A stretch of 64,000 nucleotides of DNA from Brachyspira hyodysenteriae ATCC 27164 (GTDB taxonomy: Bacteria; Spirochaetota; Brachyspiria; Brachyspirales; Brachyspiraceae). Under the pieces are notes generated by a model, which was not told where the DNA came from, searched no databases, and worked only from the letters and a program-made list of their open reading frames with translations. The first letter of the stretch is position 1. Each line of letters opens with the position of its first letter. Shown piece by piece: positions 25,411 through 34,209 of this stretch. Location: contig NZ_CP015910.2 of NCBI RefSeq assembly GCF_001676785.2, forward strand, positions 992,001-1,056,000, read 5' to 3'. The position numbers and the translations under genes are program-made.

Positions 25411-26397
25411 TTACTTTACGCTATTTCTTTCTAAGAATTCATAATTAACATAAAGAACATTTTTCACTTTTACATGATTAATTAAATCTATTAATGTATT
25501 TGCTGTGCATACTCCAGCATTAAAAGAATCAAATTTTATTGTTGAAAGTCCAGGCTCTATTATTTCATCAATATCATATCCTCCGAAAGATATTACAGAC
25601 ACATCATCTGGAATTTTTAGTCCCATTTCCTTTAATACTTTGTATACTCCTAAAGCTTGTCTGTCTGTTGAACATATTATAGCATCTATATCTCTATTTT
25701 TTAATAATTTTTCTGTTGCTATTTTTGCTTTCTCATATGAAAAATCTGCTACTTCTATATTTATATTTTCTATTCCATAGTTGGATAATCCGTCTAATAC
25801 GCCATTTTTTCTTGTTATCCCAACAGCAACATCATTTTCATCTACAGTTATAAAGCCTATATTTTTATGATTCTTGCTTCCTATATATTCTCCTATGTCT
25901 ATACCAGCATTATAATCATCATTAACTATGCTTATTCCTTCACTGCATTCCTGACCATAGATTACAATTGGTATATCTAATTTTTTTAATACATTTTTAT
26001 GTTCTTCAGTAATATATGTGGCACTCAATACTATTCCATCAACATTTAGTCTTTTTAATTTTTCTATATACTGCAATTCCAATTTATGCTGATGATTTGT
26101 ATTCATTATTATAGGCATATAATGCTTTTCTCTAAGTGTTTTTTCTAGTCCTGTTAATACTCTTGCACCAACTATAGAGTCCAAAGCAGGTACTATTATT
26201 CCTATAATATGACTTTTTTTTGCTTTTAATCTTGCAAATGTATTTGGTTCATAATCATATTCTGATATTATTGCTCTTATTCTTTTTTTTGTTTCTTCTT
26301 TTAGATATCCGCCGTTAAAGTATCTGGATATAGTAGTTTTTGTTACACCAGCAATTTCTGCTATTTCTTTCATAGTAATTTTTTTATTCATAGCCAT
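25411..26397 (-). CDS. scrR: LacI-family repressor of the sucrose genes
   Basis: The N-terminal helix-turn-helix (ITMKEIAEIAGVTKTTISRYFNGG) and hinge helix are typical of LacI proteins, followed by a periplasmic-binding-like sugar domain (SHIIGIIVPALDSIVG, VICSTDRQALG-like and DVSVISFGGYD motifs). I chose the ATG at 26397 because AGGA lies 8 nt upstream; the frame is open further but without a better start. The protein is then about 328 residues, normal for the family. It diverges from a sucrose-type PTS gene that has a perfect palindromic operator at its promoter, so it is very likely the repressor of that locus. The inducer is probably a sucrose-derived sugar phosphate or fructose, an inference. 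Confidence 0.85.
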   Translation of the reverse strand: MAMNKKITMKEIAEIAGVTKTTISRYFNGGYLKEETKKRIRAIISEYDYEPNTFARLKAKKSHIIGIIVPALDSIVGARVLTGLEKTLREKHYMPIIMNTNHQHKLELQYIEKLKRLNVDGIVLSATYITEEHKNVLKKLDIPIVIYGQECSEGISIVNDDYNAGIDIGEYIGSKNHKNIGFITVDENDVAVGITRKNGVLDGLSNYGIENINIEVADFSYEKAKIATEKLLKNRDIDAIICSTDRQALGVYKVLKEMGLKIPDDVSVISFGGYDIDEIIEPGLSTIKFDSFNAGVCTANTLIDLINHVKVKNVLYVNYEFLERNSVK

Positions 26398-26484
26398 TTT
26401 TATTATCCTGATATTAATAAAGTATATACTTTTTATCGTTAAATACAAATTTATATAATTATTTTATAAAAAAATATATAATAC

Positions 26485-26512
26485 TTGACAAATATCAAAA
26501 TATTGTTATAAT
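26485..26512 (+). promoter_or_regulatory. consensus promoter of the sucrose PTS gene
   Basis: TTGACA (26485-26490), 16-nt spacer and TATAAT (26507-26512) match the sigma-70 consensus. Transcription should start about 26519, inside the operator palindrome. Confidence 0.8.
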
Positions 26513-26515
26513 ATA

Positions 26516-26533
26516 TATGTAACCGGTTACATA
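26516..26533. promoter_or_regulatory. LacI-type operator, perfect 18-bp palindrome
   Basis: TATGTAACCGGTTACATA is a perfect palindrome with a central CCGG, a typical LacI/ScrR-type operator with the central CpG. It begins 3 nt after the -10 box and covers the predicted transcription start, so a bound repressor would block the promoter. Confidence 0.85.
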
Positions 26534-26560
26534 ATAGACAATTTCAATAGGATTTTTGTT

Positions 26561-27982
26561 ATGGCTATTAATTATAAAAAAACTGCTGAAGAAATTATTA
26601 GAGTAGTTAATAAAGATAATATTATTTCCGCCGCTTTCTGTGCCACTAGATTAAGATTAATAGTAAAATCGAGAGAAAGTATAAAAGATTCAGATGTTCA
26701 GAAAATAGAAGGTGTTAAGGGGGTATTTTTTAATTCAGACCAATATCAGATAATATTAGGTACAGGGGTGGTAAATAAAGTTTATGCTGAAGTTGTTAAT
26801 TTAGGTGTTACAGGAGCATCAAAACAAAATACGGAAGAAACTAAAAAAGTGGGAGAGAAAAATAATTTTAGAAAGTTTATCCGTATATTTGCTGATGTAT
26901 TTGTACCAATAATGCCTGCTATGATTGCTACAGGATTATTTTTAGGGCTTAAAGGTGCTTTAATTAATGATAGTTTTTTAGGGTTATTCAACTTGCAAAT
27001 GTCAAATATACCTGTTTCTGTTATGACATTTATGAGTGTTTTAACAGAAACGACATTTGCATTTTTACCTGCTTTGGTATGTTGGTCAACATTTAGGGTA
27101 TTCGGAGGATCTCCTATATTGGGTATATTATTAGGATTGATGCTTGTTTCACCTGCTTTGCCTAATGCATATTTAGTAGCCAATCCGGACAGCGGAGTTA
27201 AACCTATAATGTTATTTGGATTTATACCAATAGTAGGATATCAAGGAAGCATACTTCCTGCACTTATTGCCGGCATAATAGGTTCTAAAGTGGAATTAAA
27301 TTTAAGAAAAGTAATACCAAATATAATAGATATACTAGCAACACCTTTTTTAACTTTACTCATAATGCTGATATTATCTTTAGCCGTAATAGGTCCTATT
27401 TTTCATATAGTTGAACAATGGATATTGATAGCTATAAATTTTTCTTTATCATTACCTTTTGGAATAGGAGGATTTATAATAGGGTTTGGAATAATATTTA
27501 TAGTTGTAACAGGAGTACACCATATAATGAACTTGATAGAAATATCATTACTTGCTGCTACTACTTTTAACCCTATTAATCCTCTTTTATCAGTTGCCAA
27601 TTTGGCTGCAGGTGCTGCTTGTTTAGCTGTTACATTAAAAACTAGAAGAAAAACTGTAAAAGCTATGGGATATGGTGCTACATTATCAGCTTGGCTAGGT
27701 ATAACAGAGCCTGCTATATTCGGTATAAATATAAGATATGGAATAAAGCCTATGGTTTGCGGAGCTATTGCTGCCGGTATAACAGGTTTGATTGCAAGAT
27801 TATTGAATTTACAGGCTACTGCTAATGGTGTTACAGGAATACCTGGAGCATTGCTTTATATTTATGACGGAAAACAATTAGTTGGTTATATTTCCGTTGC
27901 TTTAGTTACTGTTATTTTATCTTTTACTCTTACTTGGTTTTTTGGTGTTCCTGATGAGTATATGCAGGAAGATGAGGAGTAA
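26561..27982 (+). CDS. scrA: PTS EIIBC component, sucrose type
   Basis: The 473-residue protein has an N-terminal EIIB domain of the glucose/sucrose family with the phosphorylated cysteine in AAFCATRLRL (Cys27), then an EIIC membrane domain from about residue 100 with some ten hydrophobic helices and the GITEPAIFG motif near the sugar site. There is no EIIA domain, so phosphate must come from an EIIA elsewhere. Neighbouring GH32 hydrolase and LacI-type repressor make sucrose (or a sucrose-like fructoside) the likely substrate, which enters as sucrose-6-phosphate. AGGA lies 8 nt upstream of the ATG. Confidence 0.88.
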   Translation: MAINYKKTAEEIIRVVNKDNIISAAFCATRLRLIVKSRESIKDSDVQKIEGVKGVFFNSDQYQIILGTGVVNKVYAEVVNLGVTGASKQNTEETKKVGEKNNFRKFIRIFADVFVPIMPAMIATGLFLGLKGALINDSFLGLFNLQMSNIPVSVMTFMSVLTETTFAFLPALVCWSTFRVFGGSPILGILLGLMLVSPALPNAYLVANPDSGVKPIMLFGFIPIVGYQGSILPALIAGIIGSKVELNLRKVIPNIIDILATPFLTLLIMLILSLAVIGPIFHIVEQWILIAINFSLSLPFGIGGFIIGFGIIFIVVTGVHHIMNLIEISLLAATTFNPINPLLSVANLAAGAACLAVTLKTRRKTVKAMGYGATLSAWLGITEPAIFGINIRYGIKPMVCGAIAAGITGLIARLLNLQATANGVTGIPGALLYIYDGKQLVGYISVALVTVILSFTLTWFFGVPDEYMQEDEE

Positions 27983-28041
27983 AATTAAATAAGACATTTA
28001 CATAATAATTTCTACATAAATCCAATAAAATAATTTATTTG

Positions 28042-28080
28042 CTTAATATCATGTATTATTTCTTAATACATGATATTAAG
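28042..28080 (+). other. perfect 17-bp stem-loop between scrA and scrB
   Basis: CTTAATATCATGTATTA at 28042-28058 pairs perfectly with 28064-28080 around a 5-nt loop. It is AT-rich and not followed by a T-run, so it could be an mRNA-stability or processing element or a second regulatory site rather than a terminator. Confidence 0.6.
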
Positions 28081-28123
28081 TACTATTATGCATTTAATAT
28101 GAAATATTTAATAGAGGAATGAA

Positions 28124-29608
28124 ATGAGGCTGGTTAGTAAAGTTTTTGAAGAAGCAATAAAGCGAAAGGAAATTGAATATTTTAATGATGATAATAAAGA
28201 TGATAAATGGAGATTAAATTTTCATTTAATGCCTCCTTTAGGCTGGCTTAATGATCCCAATGCTTTATCATATTTTAAAGGAGAGTATCATATATTTTTT
28301 CAATATTCACCATTTGATATTGATGGCGGATTAAAATTTTGGGGACATTATATAACTAAAGATTTGATAAATTACCAATATGTGGGAGTATCAATATATC
28401 CGGATGAAAAATACGATTGTCATGGTGTATACTCAGGTTCTGCTTTTATAGAAGATGATAAATTACATATTTATTATACAGGCAATGTAAAACTATTAGG
28501 CGAGCATGATTACATCGAAAGCGGCAGAGAAGCTAATACCATGCTTACAGTCTCCGAAGATGGTATTAACTTCTCTGAAAAAGAATGCTTAATGGAAATG
28601 AAGGATTATCCTAAAGATATAACTAATCATATAAGAGATCCTAAAGTATGGAAAGAAAATGATTCTTATTATATGGTTCAGGGAGCTAGAAAATATGGCA
28701 TAGATAGGGATAATGATATTGGAGAGGTATTGATATTCAAATCTAAGGATAAAAGAAATTGGAAGCATGCAAGCACTATAAATTCTAAGAATAGATTTGG
28801 ATATATGTGGGAATGTCCTGATTTGTTTGATTTAGATGGACAGAATATTTTAATTACTTGTCCTCAAGGTGTAGAGCAAATTGAAAATGTATATGAAAAT
28901 ATTTATCTTTCAGGATATTTTTTAATTAATGATGATTATCAAAATAAAGAACATATAGAAGTTAATAACTTTACTGTTCTTGACAGAGGATTTGATTTTT
29001 ATGCTCCGCAGACATTTTTAGATGAAAATGGAAATAGGATTATAATAGGTTGGATGGGAGTTCCTGATACAGAAGATGATCATAAAAATTTAACTGTTCA
29101 ATACGGATGGCAGCATTGTTTAACTGTGGCAAGAGAGTTAAATTTTAAAAACGGAAAACTTTATCAAAAACCTCATAAAAGTTTAGAGAAGTTGAGAGAG
29201 GAAAAAATATTTGAAAAATCATGTTCTTATGATTCATTATCTGATAATTTAATTTCTAAAGCTACTAATTCTTATGAAGTTTTAATTGATAATATAAAAA
29301 TCTCTGATAATTTTGAATTATTAATTTCAGAAGGTGTTTCTATTAAATATAAAGATAGTAAATTTGCATTAGAGTTTATAACTGATATAGGAAAGAAAAT
29401 AGGGGGAGGAAGACATAAAAGAAGTTGCTATTTAGAAAAATTAGAAAATTTAAGAATATTAATTGATACTTCAGCCATAGAGATATTTATAAATGACGGA
29501 GAGATTGTATTTTCCACTAGATATTATCCTGATGAATATTCTTTTAAAATTATTGGAAATATGAATTTGATAATATGTAAATTATCTGATTTTAAGGTTA
29601 ATCATTAA
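28124..29608 (+). CDS. scrB: GH32 sucrose-6-phosphate hydrolase (invertase)
   Basis: The 494-residue protein is a glycoside hydrolase family 32 enzyme. GWLNDPNALSYFKGEYHIFFQYSP near residue 42 contains the nucleophile aspartate (WLNDPN), IRDPKVW the RDP motif that stabilises the transition state, and WECPDLF the acid/base glutamate (ECP). A C-terminal beta-sandwich follows from about residue 370. Without a signal peptide it acts in the cytoplasm, splitting sucrose-6-phosphate delivered by the PTS into glucose-6-phosphate and fructose. It lies 141 bp after scrA, the gap holding a perfect stem-loop. GAGG lies just upstream of the start. Confidence 0.9.
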   Translation: MRLVSKVFEEAIKRKEIEYFNDDNKDDKWRLNFHLMPPLGWLNDPNALSYFKGEYHIFFQYSPFDIDGGLKFWGHYITKDLINYQYVGVSIYPDEKYDCHGVYSGSAFIEDDKLHIYYTGNVKLLGEHDYIESGREANTMLTVSEDGINFSEKECLMEMKDYPKDITNHIRDPKVWKENDSYYMVQGARKYGIDRDNDIGEVLIFKSKDKRNWKHASTINSKNRFGYMWECPDLFDLDGQNILITCPQGVEQIENVYENIYLSGYFLINDDYQNKEHIEVNNFTVLDRGFDFYAPQTFLDENGNRIIIGWMGVPDTEDDHKNLTVQYGWQHCLTVARELNFKNGKLYQKPHKSLEKLREEKIFEKSCSYDSLSDNLISKATNSYEVLIDNIKISDNFELLISEGVSIKYKDSKFALEFITDIGKKIGGGRHKRSCYLEKLENLRILIDTSAIEIFINDGEIVFSTRYYPDEYSFKIIGNMNLIICKLSDFKVNH

Positions 29609-29618
29609 TCTTTTTTAT

Positions 29619-29646
29619 TTGTAAATATTTAAAAATAGTTTATAAT
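29619..29646 (+). promoter_or_regulatory. probable greA promoter
   Basis: TTGTAA (29619-29624), 16-nt spacer and TATAAT (29641-29646) lie 31 nt upstream of the greA start. Confidence 0.5.
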
Positions 29647-29677
29647 ATCAGAATTACTAATTTTAAGGATATTGAAA

Positions 29678-30142
29678 ATGGCTAAACCAATAACAAAAGA
29701 AGGATATGATAAAGCTAAATCTAAACTTGCTGATTTAAAAGCTGAGTTTGAAACTTTGCCTGCTATTATTGCAGAGGCTAGAGAAAAAGGAGACTTAAAA
29801 GAAAATGCTGAGTATCATGCTGCTAAAGAAAAGCAGGGTTTATTGAATGCTCAGATATCAAAGTTGGAAAGTGATTTGGCAGGCTGCGAAATAATAGATC
29901 CTGCTAATTTGGATAAGGATACTGTAACTTTTGGTAAGAGAGTAAAAGTTAAAGATAAAAGTAGAAATGCTGTTTTTGAATATAGAATAGTGGGTGAATT
30001 AGAAGCAGATATGAGTAAGAATGAAATAACTATAGTAACACCTATTGCTAAAGGATTATTAGGTAAAAAAATAGGTGATGTTGTTACTATAAAAGTACCT
30101 GCTGGTGATAAAGTTTTAGAGATATTAGAAATTAGTATTTAA
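29678..30142 (+). CDS. greA: transcription elongation factor GreA
   Basis: The 154-residue protein has the GreA arrangement: an N-terminal antiparallel coiled coil (residues about 1-75, with EAREKGDLKENAEYHAAKE, the acidic tip segment) and a C-terminal globular domain (TFGKRVKVKD ... PIAKGLLGKKIGDVV). It rescues backtracked RNA polymerase by stimulating transcript cleavage. I start it at ATG 29678, 8 nt after AAGGA; an in-frame TTG six bases earlier is too close to that site. A terminator follows, so it is probably monocistronic. Confidence 0.95.
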   Translation: MAKPITKEGYDKAKSKLADLKAEFETLPAIIAEAREKGDLKENAEYHAAKEKQGLLNAQISKLESDLAGCEIIDPANLDKDTVTFGKRVKVKDKSRNAVFEYRIVGELEADMSKNEITIVTPIAKGLLGKKIGDVVTIKVPAGDKVLEILEISI

Positions 30143-30161
30143 TTTATAATAATTTTCTTTA

Positions 30162-30199
30162 AAAAGGAATTCTATTTGATAAAAAATAGAATTCTTTTG
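30162..30199 (+). terminator. intrinsic terminator after greA
   Basis: GAATTCTATTT at about 30167-30177 pairs with AAATAGAATTC at about 30184-30194, extended by A-T and G-T pairs and followed by TTTTGTTTTTT. Confidence 0.75.
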
Positions 30200-30309
30200 T
30201 TTTTTATTAAACTTTTTATTATAATAACATTCTAAAGTCATAATTTCACTTGAAGTTTTTAAATAAAGTTATATATTTAAAAATATATTCCAAATTTTAG
30301 GAGTTTTAT

Positions 30310-31803
30310 ATGTCAAAAATGAAAGTTATGATAGCATCATCCGAGGCTACACCATTTATAAAAACAGGAGGATTAGCCGATGTTGTTGGTGCTTTGCCTA
30401 TTTATTTAAAAAAGCTTGATGTAGAAGCATGCGTAGTGCTTCCTAAATATAGAGATATTAATTTTCAAGATTGTTATTTAGAGAATGTACTTCCTACTAT
30501 GGGAGTATGGATGGGTAGCGGAGAAGAATGGTGCTCTGTGTTTAAGACTGTAAAAGATGGAATTGATTTTTATTTCATAGAACATCATAATTTTTTCAGC
30601 AGAGAAGGACTTTATCATGATGCTTCATTCAATGATTATCAGGATAATGCTTGGAGATTCGGATTCTTTTCAAGAGCAGCTTTACAATTATGTAAAGATT
30701 TGCAGTTAGATGTAGATGTTGTTCATGCTAATGATTGGCAGACTGCTGCTATTCCTGCATATATTAAAACTTGGCACTGGAATGATCAAATAGGTCATGC
30801 TGCTAGTATGCTTACTATACATAATGCAAATTATCAAGGTATATATAATGCTACTACCACTTATGATTATTTAGGCTTAGGCTGGAATAATTTCAGTCCT
30901 GATACTTTTGAAGATCATGGCAATATAAATTTCCTTAAAGGAGGAATATTCTTTTCTGATGTAGTTACTACTGTAAGCCCTACTTATGCTAGAGAAATTG
31001 CTTCTCCTTACGGCGGACATGGTATGGCTCCTTATTTGCAAAATAAAACTACTAGCTTCTTTGGAATACTTAATGGTATAGATGAAGAAGTTTGGTCTCC
31101 TGAAAAAGATAAATTTATACCTAAAAATTATTCTGCAGATAAAATGGAAGGCAAAAAAATATGTAAAAAAGAACTTCAAAAAAGATTCTTACTTGAAGAG
31201 GATGATGATGTTGTTTTAATAGGAGCAATAGGAAGATTTGTTGATCAGAAAGGATATCATTTTATAGCTTCTATAATAGATTCTTTAGTTAATAATATGA
31301 AAATTCAGTTCTGTATACTTGGTACAGGTGATAAAAGTCTTGAAGGTTTCTTTGGAGATATACCTAAGAGATATCCTGGAAGAGTAGGTTCTTATATAGG
31401 ATATAGTAATGAACTATCACATTTGATAGAAGCAGGCTGTGATTTGTTTGTAATGCCTTCATTATTTGAGCCTTGCGGACTTAATCAGATGTATTCTTTA
31501 AGATATGGTACTTTACCTATAGTTCATGCTACAGGAGGACTTGAAGATACTGTTGAAAATTATAATGAACAGACAGGAGAGGGAACAGGATTTAAATTCT
31601 ATGATTCTACTCCTTCAGCATTATATAATACTATTGGCTGGGCTGTAAGTGTTTATTATGATCATAGAGATAGATTTACTGCTATGCAGAAAAGGGCTAT
31701 GAAAATAGATAACTCTTGGGAGAAAAGTGCTAAAGAATATGTTAAGGCTTATGAACTTGCTATTTTGAATAAAAATAATTATGATAAAAATTGCGGTTTA
31801 TAA
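30310..31803 (+). CDS. glgA: glycogen synthase (ADP-glucose type)
   Basis: The 497-residue protein is a GT5 glycogen/starch synthase. The N-terminal KTGGLADVVGALP contains the ADP-glucose-binding lysine, VVHANDWQTAAIP lies near residue 138, and the C-terminal GT-B domain has GRFVDQKGYHF and PSLFEPCGLNQMYSLRYG, the latter with the catalytic Glu-x7-Glu region. It transfers glucose from ADP-glucose to the growing glucan. The partner GlgC is 2.4 kb downstream on the same strand. AGGAG precedes the start. Confidence 0.95.
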   Translation: MSKMKVMIASSEATPFIKTGGLADVVGALPIYLKKLDVEACVVLPKYRDINFQDCYLENVLPTMGVWMGSGEEWCSVFKTVKDGIDFYFIEHHNFFSREGLYHDASFNDYQDNAWRFGFFSRAALQLCKDLQLDVDVVHANDWQTAAIPAYIKTWHWNDQIGHAASMLTIHNANYQGIYNATTTYDYLGLGWNNFSPDTFEDHGNINFLKGGIFFSDVVTTVSPTYAREIASPYGGHGMAPYLQNKTTSFFGILNGIDEEVWSPEKDKFIPKNYSADKMEGKKICKKELQKRFLLEEDDDVVLIGAIGRFVDQKGYHFIASIIDSLVNNMKIQFCILGTGDKSLEGFFGDIPKRYPGRVGSYIGYSNELSHLIEAGCDLFVMPSLFEPCGLNQMYSLRYGTLPIVHATGGLEDTVENYNEQTGEGTGFKFYDSTPSALYNTIGWAVSVYYDHRDRFTAMQKRAMKIDNSWEKSAKEYVKAYELAILNKNNYDKNCGL

Positions 31804-31839
31804 TCATTTACTTAAAATAAATATTGGAGATGTTGTATA

Positions 31840-32364
31840 ATGGGAAAAACTAATAATATATTATATGTTATGTCGGGGCAGAATTTTCAAGATGAAGAAT
31901 ATTTTGAGAGTAAAAAAATTTTTGAAGCTGCCGGCTATAAAACAGAAGTATCATCTACATTTATAGGTACAGCTCAAGGAAAATTAGGCGGTATGACAAA
32001 TATTGATTTATTATTCAGTGAGGTTGATGCTGTTGAATTTGACGCTGTTGTATTTGTAGGCGGTATAGGATGCATAACTTTATGGGACGATTGGCGTACT
32101 CAAGGACTTGCTAAATTATTTTTGGATAATCAGAAAATAGTAGCAGGTATAGGAAGCGGTATTGTAATTATGGCTAATGCTAAAATATTAGAAGGCATTA
32201 ATGTTACTTGTTTGCCTGCTGATGAATCGCATGTAAGACATGGTAATGCTAATGTTTTGAAAGATAATGTTGTTGTTTCAGGAAACATTATAACATCCAA
32301 TGGTCCTGCTTCTTCAAAAGAATTTGCCAATGCTATTTTAGGAGTATTGAGTAATATATCTTAA
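31840..32364 (+). CDS. DJ-1/PfpI-like protein lacking the usual cysteine
   Basis: The 174-residue protein has the DJ-1/PfpI flavodoxin-like fold: FDAVVFVGGIG is the GG loop, and VAGIGSGIVIMANAKILEG aligns with the nucleophile elbow. In most relatives that elbow reads A-I-C-H/G, but here the Cys position is Gly and the following residue Ser, so the canonical nucleophile is missing. The C-terminal ITSNGPASSKEFANAIL is typical. The enzyme activity (glyoxalase, deglycase or protease-like) is therefore doubtful; a regulatory or binding role is possible. It lies 36 bp after glgA with its own GGAG box, likely co-transcribed. Confidence 0.8.
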   Translation: MGKTNNILYVMSGQNFQDEEYFESKKIFEAAGYKTEVSSTFIGTAQGKLGGMTNIDLLFSEVDAVEFDAVVFVGGIGCITLWDDWRTQGLAKLFLDNQKIVAGIGSGIVIMANAKILEGINVTCLPADESHVRHGNANVLKDNVVVSGNIITSNGPASSKEFANAILGVLSNIS

Positions 32365-32373
32365 TTAATTTTT

Positions 32374-32413
32374 ATAAATAAAAGGCCTATAATTTATTAG
32401 GTCTTTTATTTAT
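32374..32413 (+). terminator. intrinsic terminator after the DJ-1-like gene
   Basis: ATAAATAAAAGGCCTA at 32374-32389 pairs with TAGGTCTTTTATTTAT at 32398-32413, 16 pairs with one G-T. Confidence 0.75.
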
Positions 32414-32509
32414 TAAAAAACAGCCTGAATATAATAAATAATAATTTTATTATTATTGTTTAATTCTTAGCAGATTTCAAATTTATAAAATAAAAGATGG
32501 TACTAACAA

Positions 32510-33307
32510 ATGATAAAAGCAGTATTTTTTGATATAGATGGTACTTTGGTTAGTTTCAATACACATAAAATTTCAGATTCTTCCAAAGAAGCTATTAAAA
32601 TTTTAAGAGATAAAGGTATAAAAGTTTTTATAGCAAGCGGAAGGGCTTTATATCAAATAGATAATTTAGACGGATTAGAATTTGACGGATATATAACAAT
32701 AAATGGCGGAAGCTGTTTCATAAATGATAATGGAAGCTATAAAGAAATATATAGAGTTGCTTTAGATAAAAATGATTTATTTTCTTTAATTGATTATCTT
32801 AATAAAGATAAATTCCCTTGCACAGTAGTAACAAGTGATAATGTATTTATTAATTATACAGATGATATAATTGTTCATCTTTATACTATGGCTAATGTCA
32901 AAATTCCTCGGGCTATAGATTTTAATGATTATGTTATAAATAATTATGATAAGATTCTTCAGCTTAATATTTTTGTAGATGAAAATAAAGAAAAATATTT
33001 AATGGATAATGTATTAAAAAATTCTAAGTCTAGCAGATGGCATTTTTCTTTTGCTGATGTAAATTCAAAATATAGCGGTAAAGAAGTAGGTATAGATAAG
33101 ATAATAGAATATTACGGCATAGATTTATCAGAAACCATGGCTTTCGGTGACGGAGGAAATGATATGGGCATGATTGAACATGCCGCCATTGGTGTAGCTA
33201 TGGGAAATGCTAATGAAAGTGTGAAAAAGATAGCAAATTATATAACAGATGATGTAGATAATGACGGAGTATATAAGGCTTTAAAACATTTTAATATATT
33301 GGATTAA
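32510..33307 (+). CDS. Cof-type HAD phosphatase, copy 1
   Basis: The 265-residue protein is a HAD-superfamily phosphatase of the Cof (IIB) type. FFDIDGTLVS at about 6-15 holds the nucleophile and acid/base aspartates, FIASGRA motif II, and MAFGDGGNDMGMIEHA motif IV near residue 212. Such enzymes hydrolyse sugar phosphates or cofactor phosphates in the cytoplasm. The next gene is a close tandem copy beginning 23 bp later, with near-identical N-terminus and C-terminal motif IV region but a diverged cap domain, so the copies may differ in substrate. The ribosome-binding site is weak (AGATGG). Confidence 0.88.
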   Translation: MIKAVFFDIDGTLVSFNTHKISDSSKEAIKILRDKGIKVFIASGRALYQIDNLDGLEFDGYITINGGSCFINDNGSYKEIYRVALDKNDLFSLIDYLNKDKFPCTVVTSDNVFINYTDDIIVHLYTMANVKIPRAIDFNDYVINNYDKILQLNIFVDENKEKYLMDNVLKNSKSSRWHFSFADVNSKYSGKEVGIDKIIEYYGIDLSETMAFGDGGNDMGMIEHAAIGVAMGNANESVKKIANYITDDVDNDGVYKALKHFNILD

Positions 33308-33330
33308 ATATATTGATGTAAGGATTTTTT

Positions 33331-34116
33331 ATGATAAAAGCGGTATTTTTTGATATAGATGGTACTTTAGTTAGTTTTAATACACATAAAGTTTCAGATT
33401 CTTCTAGAGAAGCTATAAGACTTTTGAAAGAAAAAGGAATAAAAGTTTTTATAGCTACAGGAAGAATAAAAAAGCATATAAATAATTTAGGAGATTTAAA
33501 GTTTGACGGATATATAACAGCAAATGGTTTTGATTGTTATATAGGTGATAAGTCCATTTACAGACATGGTATAGCTAAAGAGGAAGTGTATTCATTGATG
33601 GATTATTTGAAGAACAAAGAGCAATTTCCATGTTCAGTTATGATGAATAGCGGTATATATATTAATTATGTTACAGATAAAGTTAAAAAAGTTTCTGAGT
33701 CTATAAATCTTCCTATTCCTGCAATTGATAATTATTATGATTTTTTAGAAGAGAATATAAATGATATTTTGCAGATAAATTTATTTGTAGATGCTGAAAA
33801 AGAAAAAGAATTAATGAGTAAGATATTTAAAAATTGTGAATCAAGCAGATGGCATCCGGATTTTACAGATGTTAATACAAAGGGCGGCGGTAAACATATA
33901 GGCATAGATAAAATAATAGAATATTATGGAATAGACTTATCAGAGACAATGGCTTTCGGAGACGGCGGAAATGATATTACTATGATAGAGCATGCTGCTA
34001 TTGGTGTGGCTATGGGAAATGCTAATAAAGAGGTAAAAGATATAGCTGATTATATTACAGACGATATAGATGATGATGGCGTTTATAATGCTTTAAAACA
34101 TTTTAATGTATTGTAA
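33331..34116 (+). CDS. Cof-type HAD phosphatase, copy 2
   Basis: The 261-residue protein is the tandem partner of the preceding gene. It keeps FFDIDGTLVSFNTHKVSDSS at the start, FIATGRI as motif II and AFGDGGNDITMIEHAAIGVAMGN as motif IV. The cap domain (about residues 85-185) is where the two differ most, as expected if substrate preference has shifted. AAGGA lies upstream of the ATG. It is followed by the promoter of glgC. Confidence 0.88.
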   Translation: MIKAVFFDIDGTLVSFNTHKVSDSSREAIRLLKEKGIKVFIATGRIKKHINNLGDLKFDGYITANGFDCYIGDKSIYRHGIAKEEVYSLMDYLKNKEQFPCSVMMNSGIYINYVTDKVKKVSESINLPIPAIDNYYDFLEENINDILQINLFVDAEKEKELMSKIFKNCESSRWHPDFTDVNTKGGGKHIGIDKIIEYYGIDLSETMAFGDGGNDITMIEHAAIGVAMGNANKEVKDIADYITDDIDDDGVYNALKHFNVL

Positions 34117-34132
34117 TATATCATTATAATTC

Positions 34133-34161
34133 TTGAAAAGTCAATTTTTTTTTACTATACT
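34133..34161 (+). promoter_or_regulatory. glgC promoter
   Basis: TTGAAA (34133-34138), a 17-nt spacer and TATACT (34156-34161) lie 48 nt upstream of glgC. The same TTGAAA-N17-TATACT combination occurs at 12259-12287 and 62009-62037. Confidence 0.7.
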
Positions 34162-34209
34162 TATAACATATGAATTATTTAGTATAATAAAAATTATTGG
34201 AGTTTTTTT

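Noticed and set aside
26782..27183. A minus-strand frame of 133 codons inside the sucrose PTS gene
   Set aside because: The plus-strand protein is a well-defined EIIBC; the minus frame shows no domain and no start site.
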